From Actinomadura bangladeshensis (GTDB taxonomy: Bacteria; Actinomycetota; Actinomycetes; Streptosporangiales; Streptosporangiaceae): a stretch of DNA of 64,000 bases. Below the pieces are notes generated by a model, which was not told the origin of the DNA, ran no database searches, and was given only the letters and a program-made list of their open reading frames with translations. Location of the stretch: contig NZ_SMJW01000001.1 of the NCBI RefSeq assembly GCF_004348335.1, positions 62,001 through 126,000 on the forward strand, in the 5' to 3' direction. A program made the translations under genes and the position numbers. Positions within the stretch are counted from its first letter, which is position 1. Each line of letters begins with the position of its first letter. Below are positions 1 to 8,893 of this stretch, in pieces.

Positions 1-1881
1 GTACAGCTCGACGGCCGTCCCACCCAGTCCGACGGTCAGCACGGGCGGGTAACCGTTGTCCTGCACCTGCACGTCGATCAGCACCTCGACCCCGCTGCGC
101 ACCCGGCGCTGCACCAGGACGCCCTCGACGACGGCGTGGGGGGCGTGCTGCCGCGCCCGCGCGGTCATCTCGTCGTAGAGGGCGCCGACCTGCGCGGCCG
201 CCGCCCCCACCACGACCAGGCCCATCTCGGTCTTGTGCAGGATCTGCGGGGACTGCAGCTTCACCACGAGATCGTCGCCCAGTTGCGCGGCGACGCGCTC
301 GGCCTCGGCCCGCGACGTGGTGAGCGTGCCCCCGGGAACGCTGATCCCCGCCGCGGCGAGGACTGGCGCCCCCTCGGCCTCCGTGAGGACCCGGTAGGCC
401 GGACCGTTCGACGGTGCTGCCGGTGCGTGGACGGGCGACGCGCCCGTCCGGGACGGACCGGCGCTCACGATGTGCGACATGGCCCGCAACGCGGCGCCGA
501 TCGAGTCGAACACGGGGATCCCGCCCTCGGCGTAGATCCTCCTGACCTCCAGCGTCCGGTCGTGCGAGCTGAGATAGACGATGGAGAACGCCTTCTCCGC
601 ACGGCTGCGGGCCTCGACGATGCCCCGGGCGATGCGCTCGGCGATCTTGCCCACGACCGCGGACACCACCACCAGGACGTGATCGACGGCGGGATCCGCC
701 GCGACCAGCCGGCACACCTCCCCGAGATCGTGGGGCCGACCGGACACGAGGTCCGCCGTCACGTCCACCGGGTTCTGCGGCAGGGCGAAGTCCGAGAGCA
801 CCGGGACGAGGGCGGCAGCGGTGTCCGGGGACAGTGTCACCATCTCGAGCCCGAGCTCGAACGACATGTCCGCGCACAGCCCGCCCGCGCCGCCGGAGGT
901 GGTCACGACACCGAGCCGGCGACTGGCCGGGCTGGCCCCGCGGACCAGCGACATCGCGGCGTCGACCAGCTCGTTGACGTCCGACACCACGACCACCCCG
1001 GCCGCAGCCGAGGCCAGCTTGAACGCCTCGTCCTGACCGACCATCGACCCGGTGTGCGATGCCACCGCGCTCCTGCCGACCTCGGTGGTCCCCGAACGCA
1101 GGAGCACGATGTGCTTGCCGACCTCGGCGGCACGGCGGCAGAGGGGGATCCAGTCGTCGGCGTGCGGCACACTCTCCAGGTAGAGCATCAGGACCCGCAG
1201 CTCGTCGTCGTCGAGGGCCTGCTCGGCGAGCTCGACGACCGACAGGTCGGCCTGGTTGCCCGTGCTGATCCACAGCGCCGGCACGCAGCCGCGCTCGCGG
1301 CCGAGATCGAACACGGTCCCGCCGATCGCGCCGCTCTGGCCGATGTACGCGACGGCCGAGGGTGGTCCGAGCTCGTCGGTCCACAGCGCGTTGGAGAAGG
1401 TCGCGGCGAGCCCGCTCGCCAGCGAGACGATGCCCTGGCAGTTCGGACCGAGTACGCGGATCCCGTGGGCCCGCGCGAGCTCGATGATCTCCCTTTCGCG
1501 CGCGGCGCCGTCCGCACCCCCCTCGGCGAATCCGGAGGCGAAGATGACGACGGCCCCGACCCCGGCGGCGGCGGCATCGAGGACGCTGTCCCGGATCCGG
1601 TCGCCCCCGGTGAACAACAGGGCGAGGTCGATCTCGTGCGGCACGTCCTTCAGGGAGGGGAAGCACGGTACGCCGGCGACCTCGGTCGCCTTCGGGTTGA
1701 TCGCGACCACGGGGCCGTCAAACCCGAAGCGCTGGATCGTCCGGACGGTGGTGGCACCGAGGCCCCGTCCCGAACTGGAGACGCCCACTACGGCGACGCT
1801 GCGCGGCCGGAAGAGCGCGTCAAGGCCATCGGCCGAGGCGTTCCGGTCACCGAGCGTGAGGCCGTCCTCATTGCTGCTCAT
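1..1881 (-). CDS. Acyl-CoA synthetase, NDP-forming (3' part beyond window)
   Basis: Makes an acyl-CoA from a carboxylate, CoA and ATP (ADP/NDP-forming acetate-CoA ligase superfamily). Translating the minus strand from the ATG at 1881 gives an open frame running off the window edge (627 codons seen). An N-terminal CoA-binding Rossmann domain (about residues 15-140) is followed by succinyl-CoA-ligase-like domains carrying ASHTGSM near residue 276, the position of the family's phospho-histidine. After an Ala/Pro-rich linker comes the start of the ATP-grasp domain (VVKLQSPQILHKTEMGLV), so the fused alpha-beta architecture is present but cut by the window. Its start overlaps the stop of the upstream dehydrogenase gene (ATGA), so it is probably the last gene of the BVMO operon. 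The family is certain; the substrate is unknown. Confidence 0.9.
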   Translation of the reverse strand, partial: MSSNEDGLTLGDRNASADGLDALFRPRSVAVVGVSSSGRGLGATTVRTIQRFGFDGPVVAINPKATEVAGVPCFPSLKDVPHEIDLALLFTGGDRIRDSVLDAAAAGVGAVVIFASGFAEGGADGAAREREIIELARAHGIRVLGPNCQGIVSLASGLAATFSNALWTDELGPPSAVAYIGQSGAIGGTVFDLGRERGCVPALWISTGNQADLSVVELAEQALDDDELRVLMLYLESVPHADDWIPLCRRAAEVGKHIVLLRSGTTEVGRSAVASHTGSMVGQDEAFKLASAAAGVVVVSDVNELVDAAMSLVRGASPASRRLGVVTTSGGAGGLCADMSFELGLEMVTLSPDTAAALVPVLSDFALPQNPVDVTADLVSGRPHDLGEVCRLVAADPAVDHVLVVVSAVVGKIAERIARGIVEARSRAEKAFSIVYLSSHDRTLEVRRIYAEGGIPVFDSIGAALRAMSHIVSAGPSRTGASPVHAPAAPSNGPAYRVLTEAEGAPVLAAAGISVPGGTLTTSRAEAERVAAQLGDDLVVKLQSPQILHKTEMGLVVVGAAAAQVGALYDEMTARARQHAPHAVVEGVLVQRRVRSGVEVLIDVQVQDNGYPPVLTVGLGGTAVELY

Positions 1882-3074
1882 GTGACTCCTCGCCGCGAGA
1901 CCGACCACGGGACGCCTCGGTCGAGCCTCGGCTCTGCCGGTAGGCCGAGCACGCGTTCGGCCACGATGTTCCGCTGGATCTCGTCGGTCCCGCCTCGCAG
2001 CGAGTGCGACGGAGCCGTCAGCAGCTGCTGGTAGCCGCGGTGGCCGGTGCCCAGCCCCTCCGCCCCGAGCAACCGCGTCAGTACGTAGGCCCGGCGCTTG
2101 CGGGAGTCCGAGACGCGGATCTTGTGTCCGGAGGCTTCCGGCCCCGGCCTGCCCGTCGCCCGGGTCCGCGCCGCGGACCGGGCCCCGGCCAACCGCGTGA
2201 CCTCGAGCTCCACGTAGAGGGCCATCGCCTCGTCGCACCGCACCGGGTCGGCGAGGGTGCCCGACTTCGCCAGCGCCTGCAGCCAGCGGGGGACGACGTC
2301 CCGGTTCGCGGGGCGGGCTCTCCCTGCGACCGCGCCGATGGAGGACCGCTCGTGGGACAGGACGCCGAGCGCGATCTTCCAGCCCTCGCCCACCGCGCCG
2401 ATCCGGTGGGCGTCCGGCACGACCAGGTCGTCGACGAACACCTCGCTGAAGTGCTCGTCACCGTTCATCTGGCGCAGCGGCCGGACGGTGACCCCCGGGG
2501 CGTCCATCTTCACCGCGAACATGGTCAGTCCGTCGTGCTTGGGCACCTCCGGATCGGTCCGGGCGAGGCAGATGGCCCAGTCGGCGTAGGAGCCCCGGCT
2601 CGTCCAGACCTTCTGCCCGCGCAGGCACCAGCCGTCCTCCGTGCGCTCGGCCCGGGTGGCGACGTTCGCGAGGTCCGAGCCGGCGCCGGGCTCCGAGAAC
2701 ATCTGGCACCACACGTGCTCACCGCGGACCAGCGGGGGGAGCCACAGCGCGCGTTGTACGTCGTCGCCGTGGGCCAGCAGCGTCGGGCCCACCATGTAGA
2801 CCCCGACGAAGAACGGGTAGATGTCCGGGGCGGGTCCCTTGCGCAGCACCGACCTGATCCGCGCGGCGGAGGCGCCGTCCGCGCCGCGGCCTCCCCATTC
2901 GGGCGGCCAGCCCGGGACCAGCCAGCCGCCGGGGGCCAGCGCCCGCAGGTAGGCGCGCGACGCCTCGATCGACTCGGGGTCCTCGGCGGGCAGGTCGAGA
3001 CCGGCGAGCAGGGCGCCGAGCTCGGCGAGCTCTTCCTCGGAGGTACCGGCGACGCGCTCGGTGTGCTGATTCAC
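1878..3074 (-). CDS. Acyl-CoA dehydrogenase
   Basis: FAD-dependent alpha,beta-dehydrogenation of an acyl-CoA. The 398-residue length is normal for the family. The FAD/substrate-binding block SEPGAGSDLANVATRA is followed by GQKVWTSRGSYADWAICLAR, and the C-terminal signature GGTDEIQRNIVAERVLGLP is present. ATG overlaps at both ends (with the crotonase upstream and the CoA ligase downstream) indicate translational coupling. It resembles the 46737-47912 dehydrogenase more than the other paralogues in the window, judging by the shared GQKVWTSR and RVLGLP blocks. Steroid/terpenoid-type FadE is the likely subclass, but the substrate cannot be read from sequence. Confidence 0.93.
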   Translation of the reverse strand: MNQHTERVAGTSEEELAELGALLAGLDLPAEDPESIEASRAYLRALAPGGWLVPGWPPEWGGRGADGASAARIRSVLRKGPAPDIYPFFVGVYMVGPTLLAHGDDVQRALWLPPLVRGEHVWCQMFSEPGAGSDLANVATRAERTEDGWCLRGQKVWTSRGSYADWAICLARTDPEVPKHDGLTMFAVKMDAPGVTVRPLRQMNGDEHFSEVFVDDLVVPDAHRIGAVGEGWKIALGVLSHERSSIGAVAGRARPANRDVVPRWLQALAKSGTLADPVRCDEAMALYVELEVTRLAGARSAARTRATGRPGPEASGHKIRVSDSRKRRAYVLTRLLGAEGLGTGHRGYQQLLTAPSHSLRGGTDEIQRNIVAERVLGLPAEPRLDRGVPWSVSRRGVT

Positions 3075-3868
3075 GTCTGCTGGTCCCGCTTCTTCGCGCG
3101 GATCTTCGCCACCGCGGCGGCGACCTCCGGCGTGCCGAACGACTCGGACTCGGTGGCGAGGCTGAAGTCGAGCACGGTGTTCATCGCCGTTTTGAGGTGG
3201 ATGTTCAGCGAACGCTTGGTGTCCTGGATGGCCTGCGGGGGCAAGGCCGCCAGCCGCTTCGCCAGCTCCAGCGACTCGGTCATCAGGTCCTCGGCGGGAA
3301 CGACGCGGTTGGCCAGGCCAAGGCTCTTGGCCTCCTCCGGGGACACCCGCGACCCGAGGAGCAGCATCTCCTTGGCGCGCAGCAGACCGGTCAGCAGGGG
3401 CCAGAACGCGGCGCCGCCGTCGCCGGCGACCAGACCCACCAGCACGTGGGTGTCGGCGAGGTAGGACTTCTCCGACATCACGACGATGTCCGAGAGGACC
3501 GCGAGGGTCGCGCCCAGGCCGACGGCCGGCCCGTTCACCGCGGCCACGACGGGGAGGTGGAAGCCGATCATCTCGTCCGCCAGCCGGCGCGCGTTGCGCA
3601 GGCTGGCGCGTCGCCGTTCGACATCCTCATGCTGGAGCAGGAAATTGTCGAGGTCGCCACCCGCACTGAACGCCTTGCCCGCTCCGGTCAGGACGACGGC
3701 GCGCGCCTCCCGGTCGGCGGCGATCTGGGACCAGACCGCGACGAGGCTCTGCTGCAGTTGCGGGCTGACCGCATTGAGGCTCTCGGGCCGATTCAGGGTG
3801 ACAATGCGGACCGCCCCATCATTCGTGACGGTCAGCTGGTCCGACAGGCGGTACTCCACGTCGCTCAT
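3071..3868 (-). CDS. Enoyl-CoA hydratase/isomerase (crotonase) family, atypical active site
   Basis: Crotonase-fold CoA enzyme of 265 residues; the start MSDVEYRLSDQ is chosen over an in-frame upstream ATG because the extra residues look like leader. FSAGGDLDNF supplies the first oxyanion-hole region. Where hydratases have GGGCE and QPEI (catalytic Glu144 and Glu164 of rat hydratase), this protein reads GLGATL and ADTHVL, so both general acid/base glutamates are missing; an Asp follows in VAGDGG. It may be an isomerase, hydrolase or C-C lyase of the fold rather than a hydratase. It is second in the BVMO-side operon, after a 112-bp gap that holds one copy of the AT-rich motif, and overlaps the dehydrogenase downstream. 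Confidence 0.9.
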   Translation of the reverse strand: MSDVEYRLSDQLTVTNDGAVRIVTLNRPESLNAVSPQLQQSLVAVWSQIAADREARAVVLTGAGKAFSAGGDLDNFLLQHEDVERRRASLRNARRLADEMIGFHLPVVAAVNGPAVGLGATLAVLSDIVVMSEKSYLADTHVLVGLVAGDGGAAFWPLLTGLLRAKEMLLLGSRVSPEEAKSLGLANRVVPAEDLMTESLELAKRLAALPPQAIQDTKRSLNIHLKTAMNTVLDFSLATESESFGTPEVAAAVAKIRAKKRDQQT

Positions 3869-3923
3869 CCTCGCCTCACCAGGTGCCGCCGGGCCGCCGA
3901 CGACGGGCACCCGTCAATCGATC

Positions 3924-3939
3924 CAACTCGTATCATGTT
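3924..3939 (-). promoter_or_regulatory. AT-rich regulon motif, copy 1
   Basis: On the minus strand this reads GAACATGATACGAGTT, 56-71 bp before the crotonase start at 3868. It shares ATGATACGAGT with copy 6 (20805). A further related stretch (GAATATGAGGATG) lies just upstream. It diverges most from the core consensus CTGATAAGA, so confidence is lower. Confidence 0.5.
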
Positions 3940-3980
3940 CATCCTCATATTCATCCAATCGGCTGTGCCGGGCTGGTCGT

Positions 3981-5618
3981 TCAGCTCAGCGAAAAGCCCT
4001 CGTACCCCTCGGCGGCCGTCTCTTCCAACTGCCTGATGAAGTCGGGCAGGGTCCCGGCGTAGGCGACGTAAACGTGCGGCTTGCCCGGGATGTTGTCGCC
4101 GAAGGAGTAGGACTTCACCTTCGACGCCATCGTCTTCGAGGCGAGTTCGTTCACGTCGGCGGTCCACTTCTTCTCCGCCTCGGCGTCCGCCTCGATCCGG
4201 GTGTAGCCGTGCTCGCGCATGTAGCCGAGGAGCCCGCCGAGCCACCAGACGAGCGGCTCGGCGCAGCGCGGGGAGTTCCCGATGCCGCCCTTGCCATGGG
4301 GCCCCCCGTTGATGAGCAGGTTCGGGAAGCCCGAGACCTGAATGCCCATGTACGTCTGCGGGCCGTCGCGCCACTTGTCCTTCAGCGTCTGGCCGCCGGT
4401 GCCCCGAATGTCGATCCGGCTCAGCGCTCCGGTGAAGGCGTCGAACCCGGTGGCGAGCACGATGATGTCGAAGTTCATCTCGCCCTCGGCCGTCCGCAGT
4501 CCGGTCCGGGTGTACTCGACGAGCGGGTTCTTCGCGAGGGGCACGAGCCGGACGTTGTCGCGGTTGTACGTCTCGTAGTAGTCCGTCTCGCAGGGCACCC
4601 GCTTGGTACCGAACGGATGGTCCGTCGGAACGAGATCGTCGGCCACCGACTGGTCGTGGACCCGCTCACGGATCTTCTGCTCGACGAACGCCGAGTACGT
4701 GCTATTGGCCTCGGGAGTGGTCGCGATCTCCCGATAGGTCCCGAACCACTTCGCGAAGCCCGGACGCTGCCACAGCTCTTCGTACTGCGCGAGGCGGTCC
4801 TCCTCGGAGACCGAGGAGTAGGGGGTCGGGTCCCAGTCGTGCACGAATCCGTTCGACGACGCGCGCAGCTTCTCGAAGAGCTCCGGATAGCCCTTGCGGA
4901 TCTCCTCCATCTCGGCGTCGTCGATGGGCCGGTTGCGGAGCGGCACGGCCCAGTTCGGCGTCCGCTGGAAGACCGTCAGCTGCGCGGCCGACTCGGCGAT
5001 CCTGGGGATGATCTGCACACCGCTCGCCCCGGTGCCGATCACGGCGACCCGCTTGCCCGCGAAGTCGACCGGCTCGTGGGGCCAAGTCGCCGTGTGGTAG
5101 AGCTCGCCCTCGAAGTTCTCGATGCCCGGCAGCGCCGGGTAATTGGGGGCCGACAGGATACCGGTCGCGGCGAGGACGAACCGGGTGGTGAAGTCCTCGC
5201 CCCCGGCGGTGTGCAGCGTCCAGGTGTTGCGACCCTCGTCGAACACCATGGACTCCACGCGCGTCTCCAGCTGCACGTCGCGACGGAGGTCGAAGCGGTC
5301 GGCGAACCCGTTGACGTACCGCTCGATCTCCGGCTGGCCCGCGAACAGCTCGGTCCACTTCGCTTCCGCCAGCAGCTCCTCGTCGAAGACGTACTGGTAC
5401 GTGTAGCTCTCCGAGTCCAGCCGGCAACCCGGGTACCGGTTCCAGTACCAGGTGCCGCCGATCCCGCCCCCGGCCTCCAGGACACGGACGGTCAGGCCCC
5501 GCTGCCGCAGCACGTGGAGCTGGTACAGCCCAGTGATCCCGGCGCCGACGATGATGACGTCGTACACCTTCTGAACGCTCCCGACGGCGTCGGGCGAGGG
5601 AACGCTGGTCTCCGTCAT
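3981..5618 (-). CDS. Flavin-containing monooxygenase, Baeyer-Villiger type
   Basis: Class B flavoprotein expected to insert oxygen next to a ketone using NADPH and O2, giving an ester or lactone. The protein has 545 residues, starting at MTETSVPSPDA. An FAD Rossmann motif (GAGITGLY, about residue 24), the BVMO fingerprint FEGELYHTATWP and a second NADPH Rossmann motif (GTGASGVQ) are all visible in the right order. Length and motifs match cyclohexanone/phenylacetone monooxygenase-type enzymes. A regulon motif lies 87 bp upstream of the start. Upstream is a phosphotransferase gene and downstream a crotonase. Two beta-lactamase-fold esterases in the same motif-bearing set could open the product lactone. 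The substrate is unknown. Confidence 0.93.
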   Translation of the reverse strand: MTETSVPSPDAVGSVQKVYDVIIVGAGITGLYQLHVLRQRGLTVRVLEAGGGIGGTWYWNRYPGCRLDSESYTYQYVFDEELLAEAKWTELFAGQPEIERYVNGFADRFDLRRDVQLETRVESMVFDEGRNTWTLHTAGGEDFTTRFVLAATGILSAPNYPALPGIENFEGELYHTATWPHEPVDFAGKRVAVIGTGASGVQIIPRIAESAAQLTVFQRTPNWAVPLRNRPIDDAEMEEIRKGYPELFEKLRASSNGFVHDWDPTPYSSVSEEDRLAQYEELWQRPGFAKWFGTYREIATTPEANSTYSAFVEQKIRERVHDQSVADDLVPTDHPFGTKRVPCETDYYETYNRDNVRLVPLAKNPLVEYTRTGLRTAEGEMNFDIIVLATGFDAFTGALSRIDIRGTGGQTLKDKWRDGPQTYMGIQVSGFPNLLINGGPHGKGGIGNSPRCAEPLVWWLGGLLGYMREHGYTRIEADAEAEKKWTADVNELASKTMASKVKSYSFGDNIPGKPHVYVAYAGTLPDFIRQLEETAAEGYEGFSLS

Positions 5619-5704
5619 GCGAACCTCCGCGCATCGGCTGTGTGTCGCGGGCGCGGCGACCGGGGCACTGCTCCCCCGCCGTCGTCCATCGCACTTACAG
5701 GAAT

Positions 5705-5720
5705 GAATCTGATCATATTT
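5705..5720 (+). promoter_or_regulatory. AT-rich regulon motif, copy 2
   Basis: GAATCTGATCATATTT, 87-102 bp upstream of the BVMO start at 5618 and touching the stop codon of the phosphotransferase gene. It keeps the AATCTGAT half, but the second half is degenerate. Confidence 0.6.
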
Positions 5721-6801
5721 AACCGCTCTTGGCAATACGTTCGCCGCCATCGAGGAGCGCCGCACTCTCCCGGAGGAACGGGACGAGTGTGTCCGCGTAC
5801 CTCTCGATGGCCGGATCGGGCTCGGGACGGCGGCGGTTGTGCTTGACGTTGAGCGACATCGCGGCCGCCGCGCGGAAGCGGCTGAGGGACGCGAACCACG
5901 CCATGTCCGACAGCGTCGTCCCCCGCACCCGTTCGTACTCCTCGAGAGCCGCCGCGGGACCCGGCAGTCCCGGCACCGTCGTCCGCACTGCGCTGGGCAG
6001 CCCGTCGTGCGCGAGCGTCATCAGGAACCAGGCGAGGTCGATGCGCGGGTCCGTGATCGACCAGATCTCCCAGTCCAGGACGGCGCGCACCTCCGACCCC
6101 GCGCAGATCAGGTTGCCCAGCCGGAAGTCGCCATGCACCAGGGCCGGTGCCAGCGCCTCGGGCAGGTCCCGGCGAAGGCGTTCCGCGGTGCGTTCGCCCG
6201 CCTCGGCGAGCTCGGGATCGACCGTGGCGAACACCCGAGCCCAGCGATCCACCTCCCCGCCCAGGTCCACGGTGAGCGGACCCGCGGCCGGGAGGTCGGC
6301 CACCCGGCCGACCTCGACCTCGTGCAGTCGCGCGAGGGTCCCGACCGCGGCCAGGGTCCGGGCCGTCAGTACCTCGGCCGCGGGCAGGCGGGGATCCCGC
6401 TCCACCAACGGCTCCACGCTCTCGCCCTCGACGGCCGCGCTCAGATACAGGGGCGGGGAGTCCGGCGGATCCCCCGCGTCGACGAGGAGGATCTCCGGGA
6501 CCGGGATCCGGCCGTCCTCGGCGAGCAGGACCTGCAGAGCCGCCTGCCGGACGACGTCGCGGTTGCGCACGGGCGCGAGGCCGACGGGGGCGACCTTGAC
6601 GAAGCACGTCCTCGACGGTCCCTCGCCGGGCGCCGTCAGCGTCAGCGAGTACGTCAGGCTCGACGCACCGCCGGACACCTGGCGAAGGTCGCTCACCTCG
6701 GCCCCCGGGAACGACCGCTGCGCGGCATCCGCCAGCCGGGCCAGGAGGGCCGCCGGCGCCATCCGCCTGCTCGCCGCCGGCCGCGCGACGTCAGAGCTCA
6801 C
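5719..6801 (-). CDS. Aminoglycoside phosphotransferase-family kinase (ACAD10-like)
   Basis: Protein-kinase-like small-molecule phosphotransferase of 360 residues. The catalytic loop HGDFRLGNLI and the metal-binding DWE (VLDWEIWSITDP) are intact. An N-terminal nucleotide-binding lobe contains SGGASSLTYSL. Relatives in actinobacteria are commonly encoded with acyl-CoA dehydrogenases and resemble the kinase part of mammalian ACAD10/11, which phosphorylates hydroxyacyl-CoAs before elimination. That role fits here because ATGA coupling joins it to an SDR and an ACAD10/11-like dehydrogenase upstream, but it is inference. Antibiotic resistance is less likely given the context. Confidence 0.88.
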   Translation of the reverse strand: MSSDVARPAASRRMAPAALLARLADAAQRSFPGAEVSDLRQVSGGASSLTYSLTLTAPGEGPSRTCFVKVAPVGLAPVRNRDVVRQAALQVLLAEDGRIPVPEILLVDAGDPPDSPPLYLSAAVEGESVEPLVERDPRLPAAEVLTARTLAAVGTLARLHEVEVGRVADLPAAGPLTVDLGGEVDRWARVFATVDPELAEAGERTAERLRRDLPEALAPALVHGDFRLGNLICAGSEVRAVLDWEIWSITDPRIDLAWFLMTLAHDGLPSAVRTTVPGLPGPAAALEEYERVRGTTLSDMAWFASLSRFRAAAAMSLNVKHNRRRPEPDPAIERYADTLVPFLRESAALLDGGERIAKSG

Positions 6802-7556
6802 AGGGGACCGCCGTCGACCCGGACGATGCTGCCGGTGGTGTAGCTCGACATGTCACTGGCGAGGAAGAGGGCAGCGCCGACGACCTCGTCCGGCTCGCCC
6901 GCCCGTTGCAGCGCGTAGGTCCGCCGGTGGCGTTCGGCCGTGTCCTCGGGCCAGTGCGCGGACACGTCGGTCCGGAACGGACCGGCGAGCAGGGTGTTCA
7001 CCCGCACCGTCGGTGCGTAGGCACGCGCGAAGCCGACCGTGAGGGCGTTGAGCCCCGCCTTCGCCGCGGCGTACGGCAGAAAGTAGGGCTGCGGCGACAG
7101 CGAGGCGTAGCTGCTGACGTTGATGATCGATCCGCCGCCGCGTTCCATCATCTGCTGCCCGACCAGGGCGCTCAACCGGAACGCCCCCTTCAAGTTGACG
7201 TCGAGCACCTTGTCGTAGAGCGCCTCGGGAACATCGGCCAGCTTCTCGAACAGCGGGGACATCCCGGCGTTGTTCACCAGGACGTCGACCGAGCCGAACT
7301 CCCGATGGGCGACCTCGGAGAGCTCGTCCATCGAGTCCCACCGGCCGACGTGGCTCGCGACGGCGAACGCCCGACGGCCGGTCTCGGCCCGAACCCGCTC
7401 CGCGACCGCCTCGCACGCCTCCAGCTTCCGGCTGGTGACGATGACATCGGCCCCGGCGCGCGCGAAGGCGTGCACCATCTGTTCGCCCAGGCCCCGGCTT
7501 CCGCCCGTCACGAGGGCGACCTTGCCGGTGAGGTCCGGCACAGCGCGGTCAGGCAT
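6798..7556 (-). CDS. SDR-family oxidoreductase
   Basis: Classical short-chain dehydrogenase/reductase of 252 residues. TGGSRGLGE is the cofactor motif near residue 17, NNAG is present, and the catalytic Ser (INVSSYAS) and YAAAK (Tyr-Lys) are intact. It ends with the usual SSYTTGSIVRVDGG. It probably oxidises a hydroxyacyl-CoA or ring hydroxyl. It overlaps the dehydrogenase upstream by 8 bp and the kinase downstream by 4 bp, so the three are almost certainly co-translated. Confidence 0.93.
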   Translation of the reverse strand: MPDRAVPDLTGKVALVTGGSRGLGEQMVHAFARAGADVIVTSRKLEACEAVAERVRAETGRRAFAVASHVGRWDSMDELSEVAHREFGSVDVLVNNAGMSPLFEKLADVPEALYDKVLDVNLKGAFRLSALVGQQMMERGGGSIINVSSYASLSPQPYFLPYAAAKAGLNALTVGFARAYAPTVRVNTLLAGPFRTDVSAHWPEDTAERHRRTYALQRAGEPDEVVGAALFLASDMSSYTTGSIVRVDGGPL

Positions 7557-8844
7557 CGGCCACCGTCGATTCCGCCGCCGCGGCGGCCGCGTCGAGCGCC
7601 TTCGCCCGCACCGCCGGGATGTGCTCGCTGGGGAAGATGTCCGCCGCCGGCGTCACCTCCCGGAGGATCTGCCGGGCGAGGGTGGACTTGTGCACCTCGG
7701 TCGGACCGTCGGCGAGGCCCATCGTGAAGCCATCCAGGAGGTAGGCGACGAGCGGCATCTCGTTCGTCGTCCCCAGCGAGCCGTGCAGCTGGATGGCGCG
7801 GCTCGTCACGTTCCGCAGGACGGTGGGCATCAGGGCCTTCACCGCCGCGATCTCGCCGCGCAGCGCGCCGTAGCCGAACCGGTCCGCCTTCCAGGCGGTC
7901 TGCAGCACCAGGAGGCGGAACTGCTCCAGCTCCAGCCACGAGTCCGCGACCATGTCCTGGACCAACTGCTTGTCCGCCAGCCTGGAGCCGCGAGTCTCCC
8001 GCGAGACCGCGCGTTCGCACAGCATCTCGAAGACTCGGCGCGCCTTACCGACCGTGCGCATCGCGTGGTGCATCCGGCCGCCGTTCAGCCGGGCCTGGGC
8101 GACCTGGAAGCCCTTGCCCCGCTCACCGAGCAGCGAGTCCGCCGGCAGGCGCACCTGGTCGTAGTGGATGTAGCCGTGCGTGCCCTCGCCCCCGACGTGG
8201 TCACCTCGACCCACGTTGCGCAGGATGGTGACCCCGGGAGTGTCCGCCGGCACCACGAACAGCGACATGCGGTGCTGGACCGGCTGCTCGGGCTCCGTCA
8301 CGGCGACGACGATGAAGAACGACGCGAACTTGGCGTTGCTCGAGAACCACTTGTGCCCCTCGAGCACCCACTCGTCGCCGTCGCGGACCGCCGTCGTCGT
8401 GAAGACCGACGGATCGGCGCCGCCCTGCGGCTCGGTCATCGAGAAGCAGGAGACGATCTGGTTGTCCAGCAGTGGGCGGAGATAGCGGTCCTTCTGCTCC
8501 CGCGTGCCGTACTCCGCGAGGATCTCGCTGTTGCCGGAGTCCGGGGGCTGGGACCCGAAGACGGTGGGGCCGCAGTCGGAGCGGCCGACCTGCTCGGCGA
8601 GCAATGCCAGCTTGAGCTGGCCGTACCCCTGCCCGCCGAGCTCCGGCCGCAGGTGGCAGGCCCAGAGCCCGTTGGCCCGGACCTTCTCCTGCAGCGGCGG
8701 GATCAGCCGCTGCCGGACCGGGTCCGCCAGGTCGTACGGACTCGAGATGATGGTGTCGAGCGGCTCGACCTCGGTCCGCATGAACGTCTCGGCCCAGTCG
8801 AGGCTGGCCTGGAAGTCCAGGTCGGTCTCGAAACTCCAGGTCAT
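7549..8844 (-). CDS. Acyl-CoA dehydrogenase (ACAD10/11-like)
   Basis: 431-residue acyl-CoA dehydrogenase, longer than the typical 380-400. MTEPQGGADPSVFTTTA replaces the usual SEPGAGSD, and HKWFSSNAKFASFFIVVA is typical of the ACAD10/11-like branch acting on long or unusual acyl-CoAs. C-terminal QLHGSLGTTNEMPL and DGPTEVHKSTLARQIL match that branch. Its neighbours, an SDR and an APH-type kinase, repeat the domain set of mammalian ACAD10/11. The gap of 49 bp to the previous dehydrogenase gene is enough for its own ribosome site (GAGGAA). Confidence 0.93.
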   Translation of the reverse strand: MTWSFETDLDFQASLDWAETFMRTEVEPLDTIISSPYDLADPVRQRLIPPLQEKVRANGLWACHLRPELGGQGYGQLKLALLAEQVGRSDCGPTVFGSQPPDSGNSEILAEYGTREQKDRYLRPLLDNQIVSCFSMTEPQGGADPSVFTTTAVRDGDEWVLEGHKWFSSNAKFASFFIVVAVTEPEQPVQHRMSLFVVPADTPGVTILRNVGRGDHVGGEGTHGYIHYDQVRLPADSLLGERGKGFQVAQARLNGGRMHHAMRTVGKARRVFEMLCERAVSRETRGSRLADKQLVQDMVADSWLELEQFRLLVLQTAWKADRFGYGALRGEIAAVKALMPTVLRNVTSRAIQLHGSLGTTNEMPLVAYLLDGFTMGLADGPTEVHKSTLARQILREVTPAADIFPSEHIPAVRAKALDAAAAAAESTVADA

Positions 8845-8893
8845 CGCGGGGTTCCTCCTCGTCGCTGAATGGTGGTGCGCTGCGCCGCGGGCG

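Noticed and set aside
136-2034. 632-codon plus-strand open frame
   Set aside because: Arg/Gly/Asp-rich with no family pattern; it is the antisense shadow of the NDP-forming CoA ligase, whose minus-strand translation is clearly a real protein.
5719-6801. Aminoglycoside resistance kinase
   Set aside because: Translational coupling with an SDR and an ACAD10/11-like dehydrogenase makes a catabolic kinase more likely.
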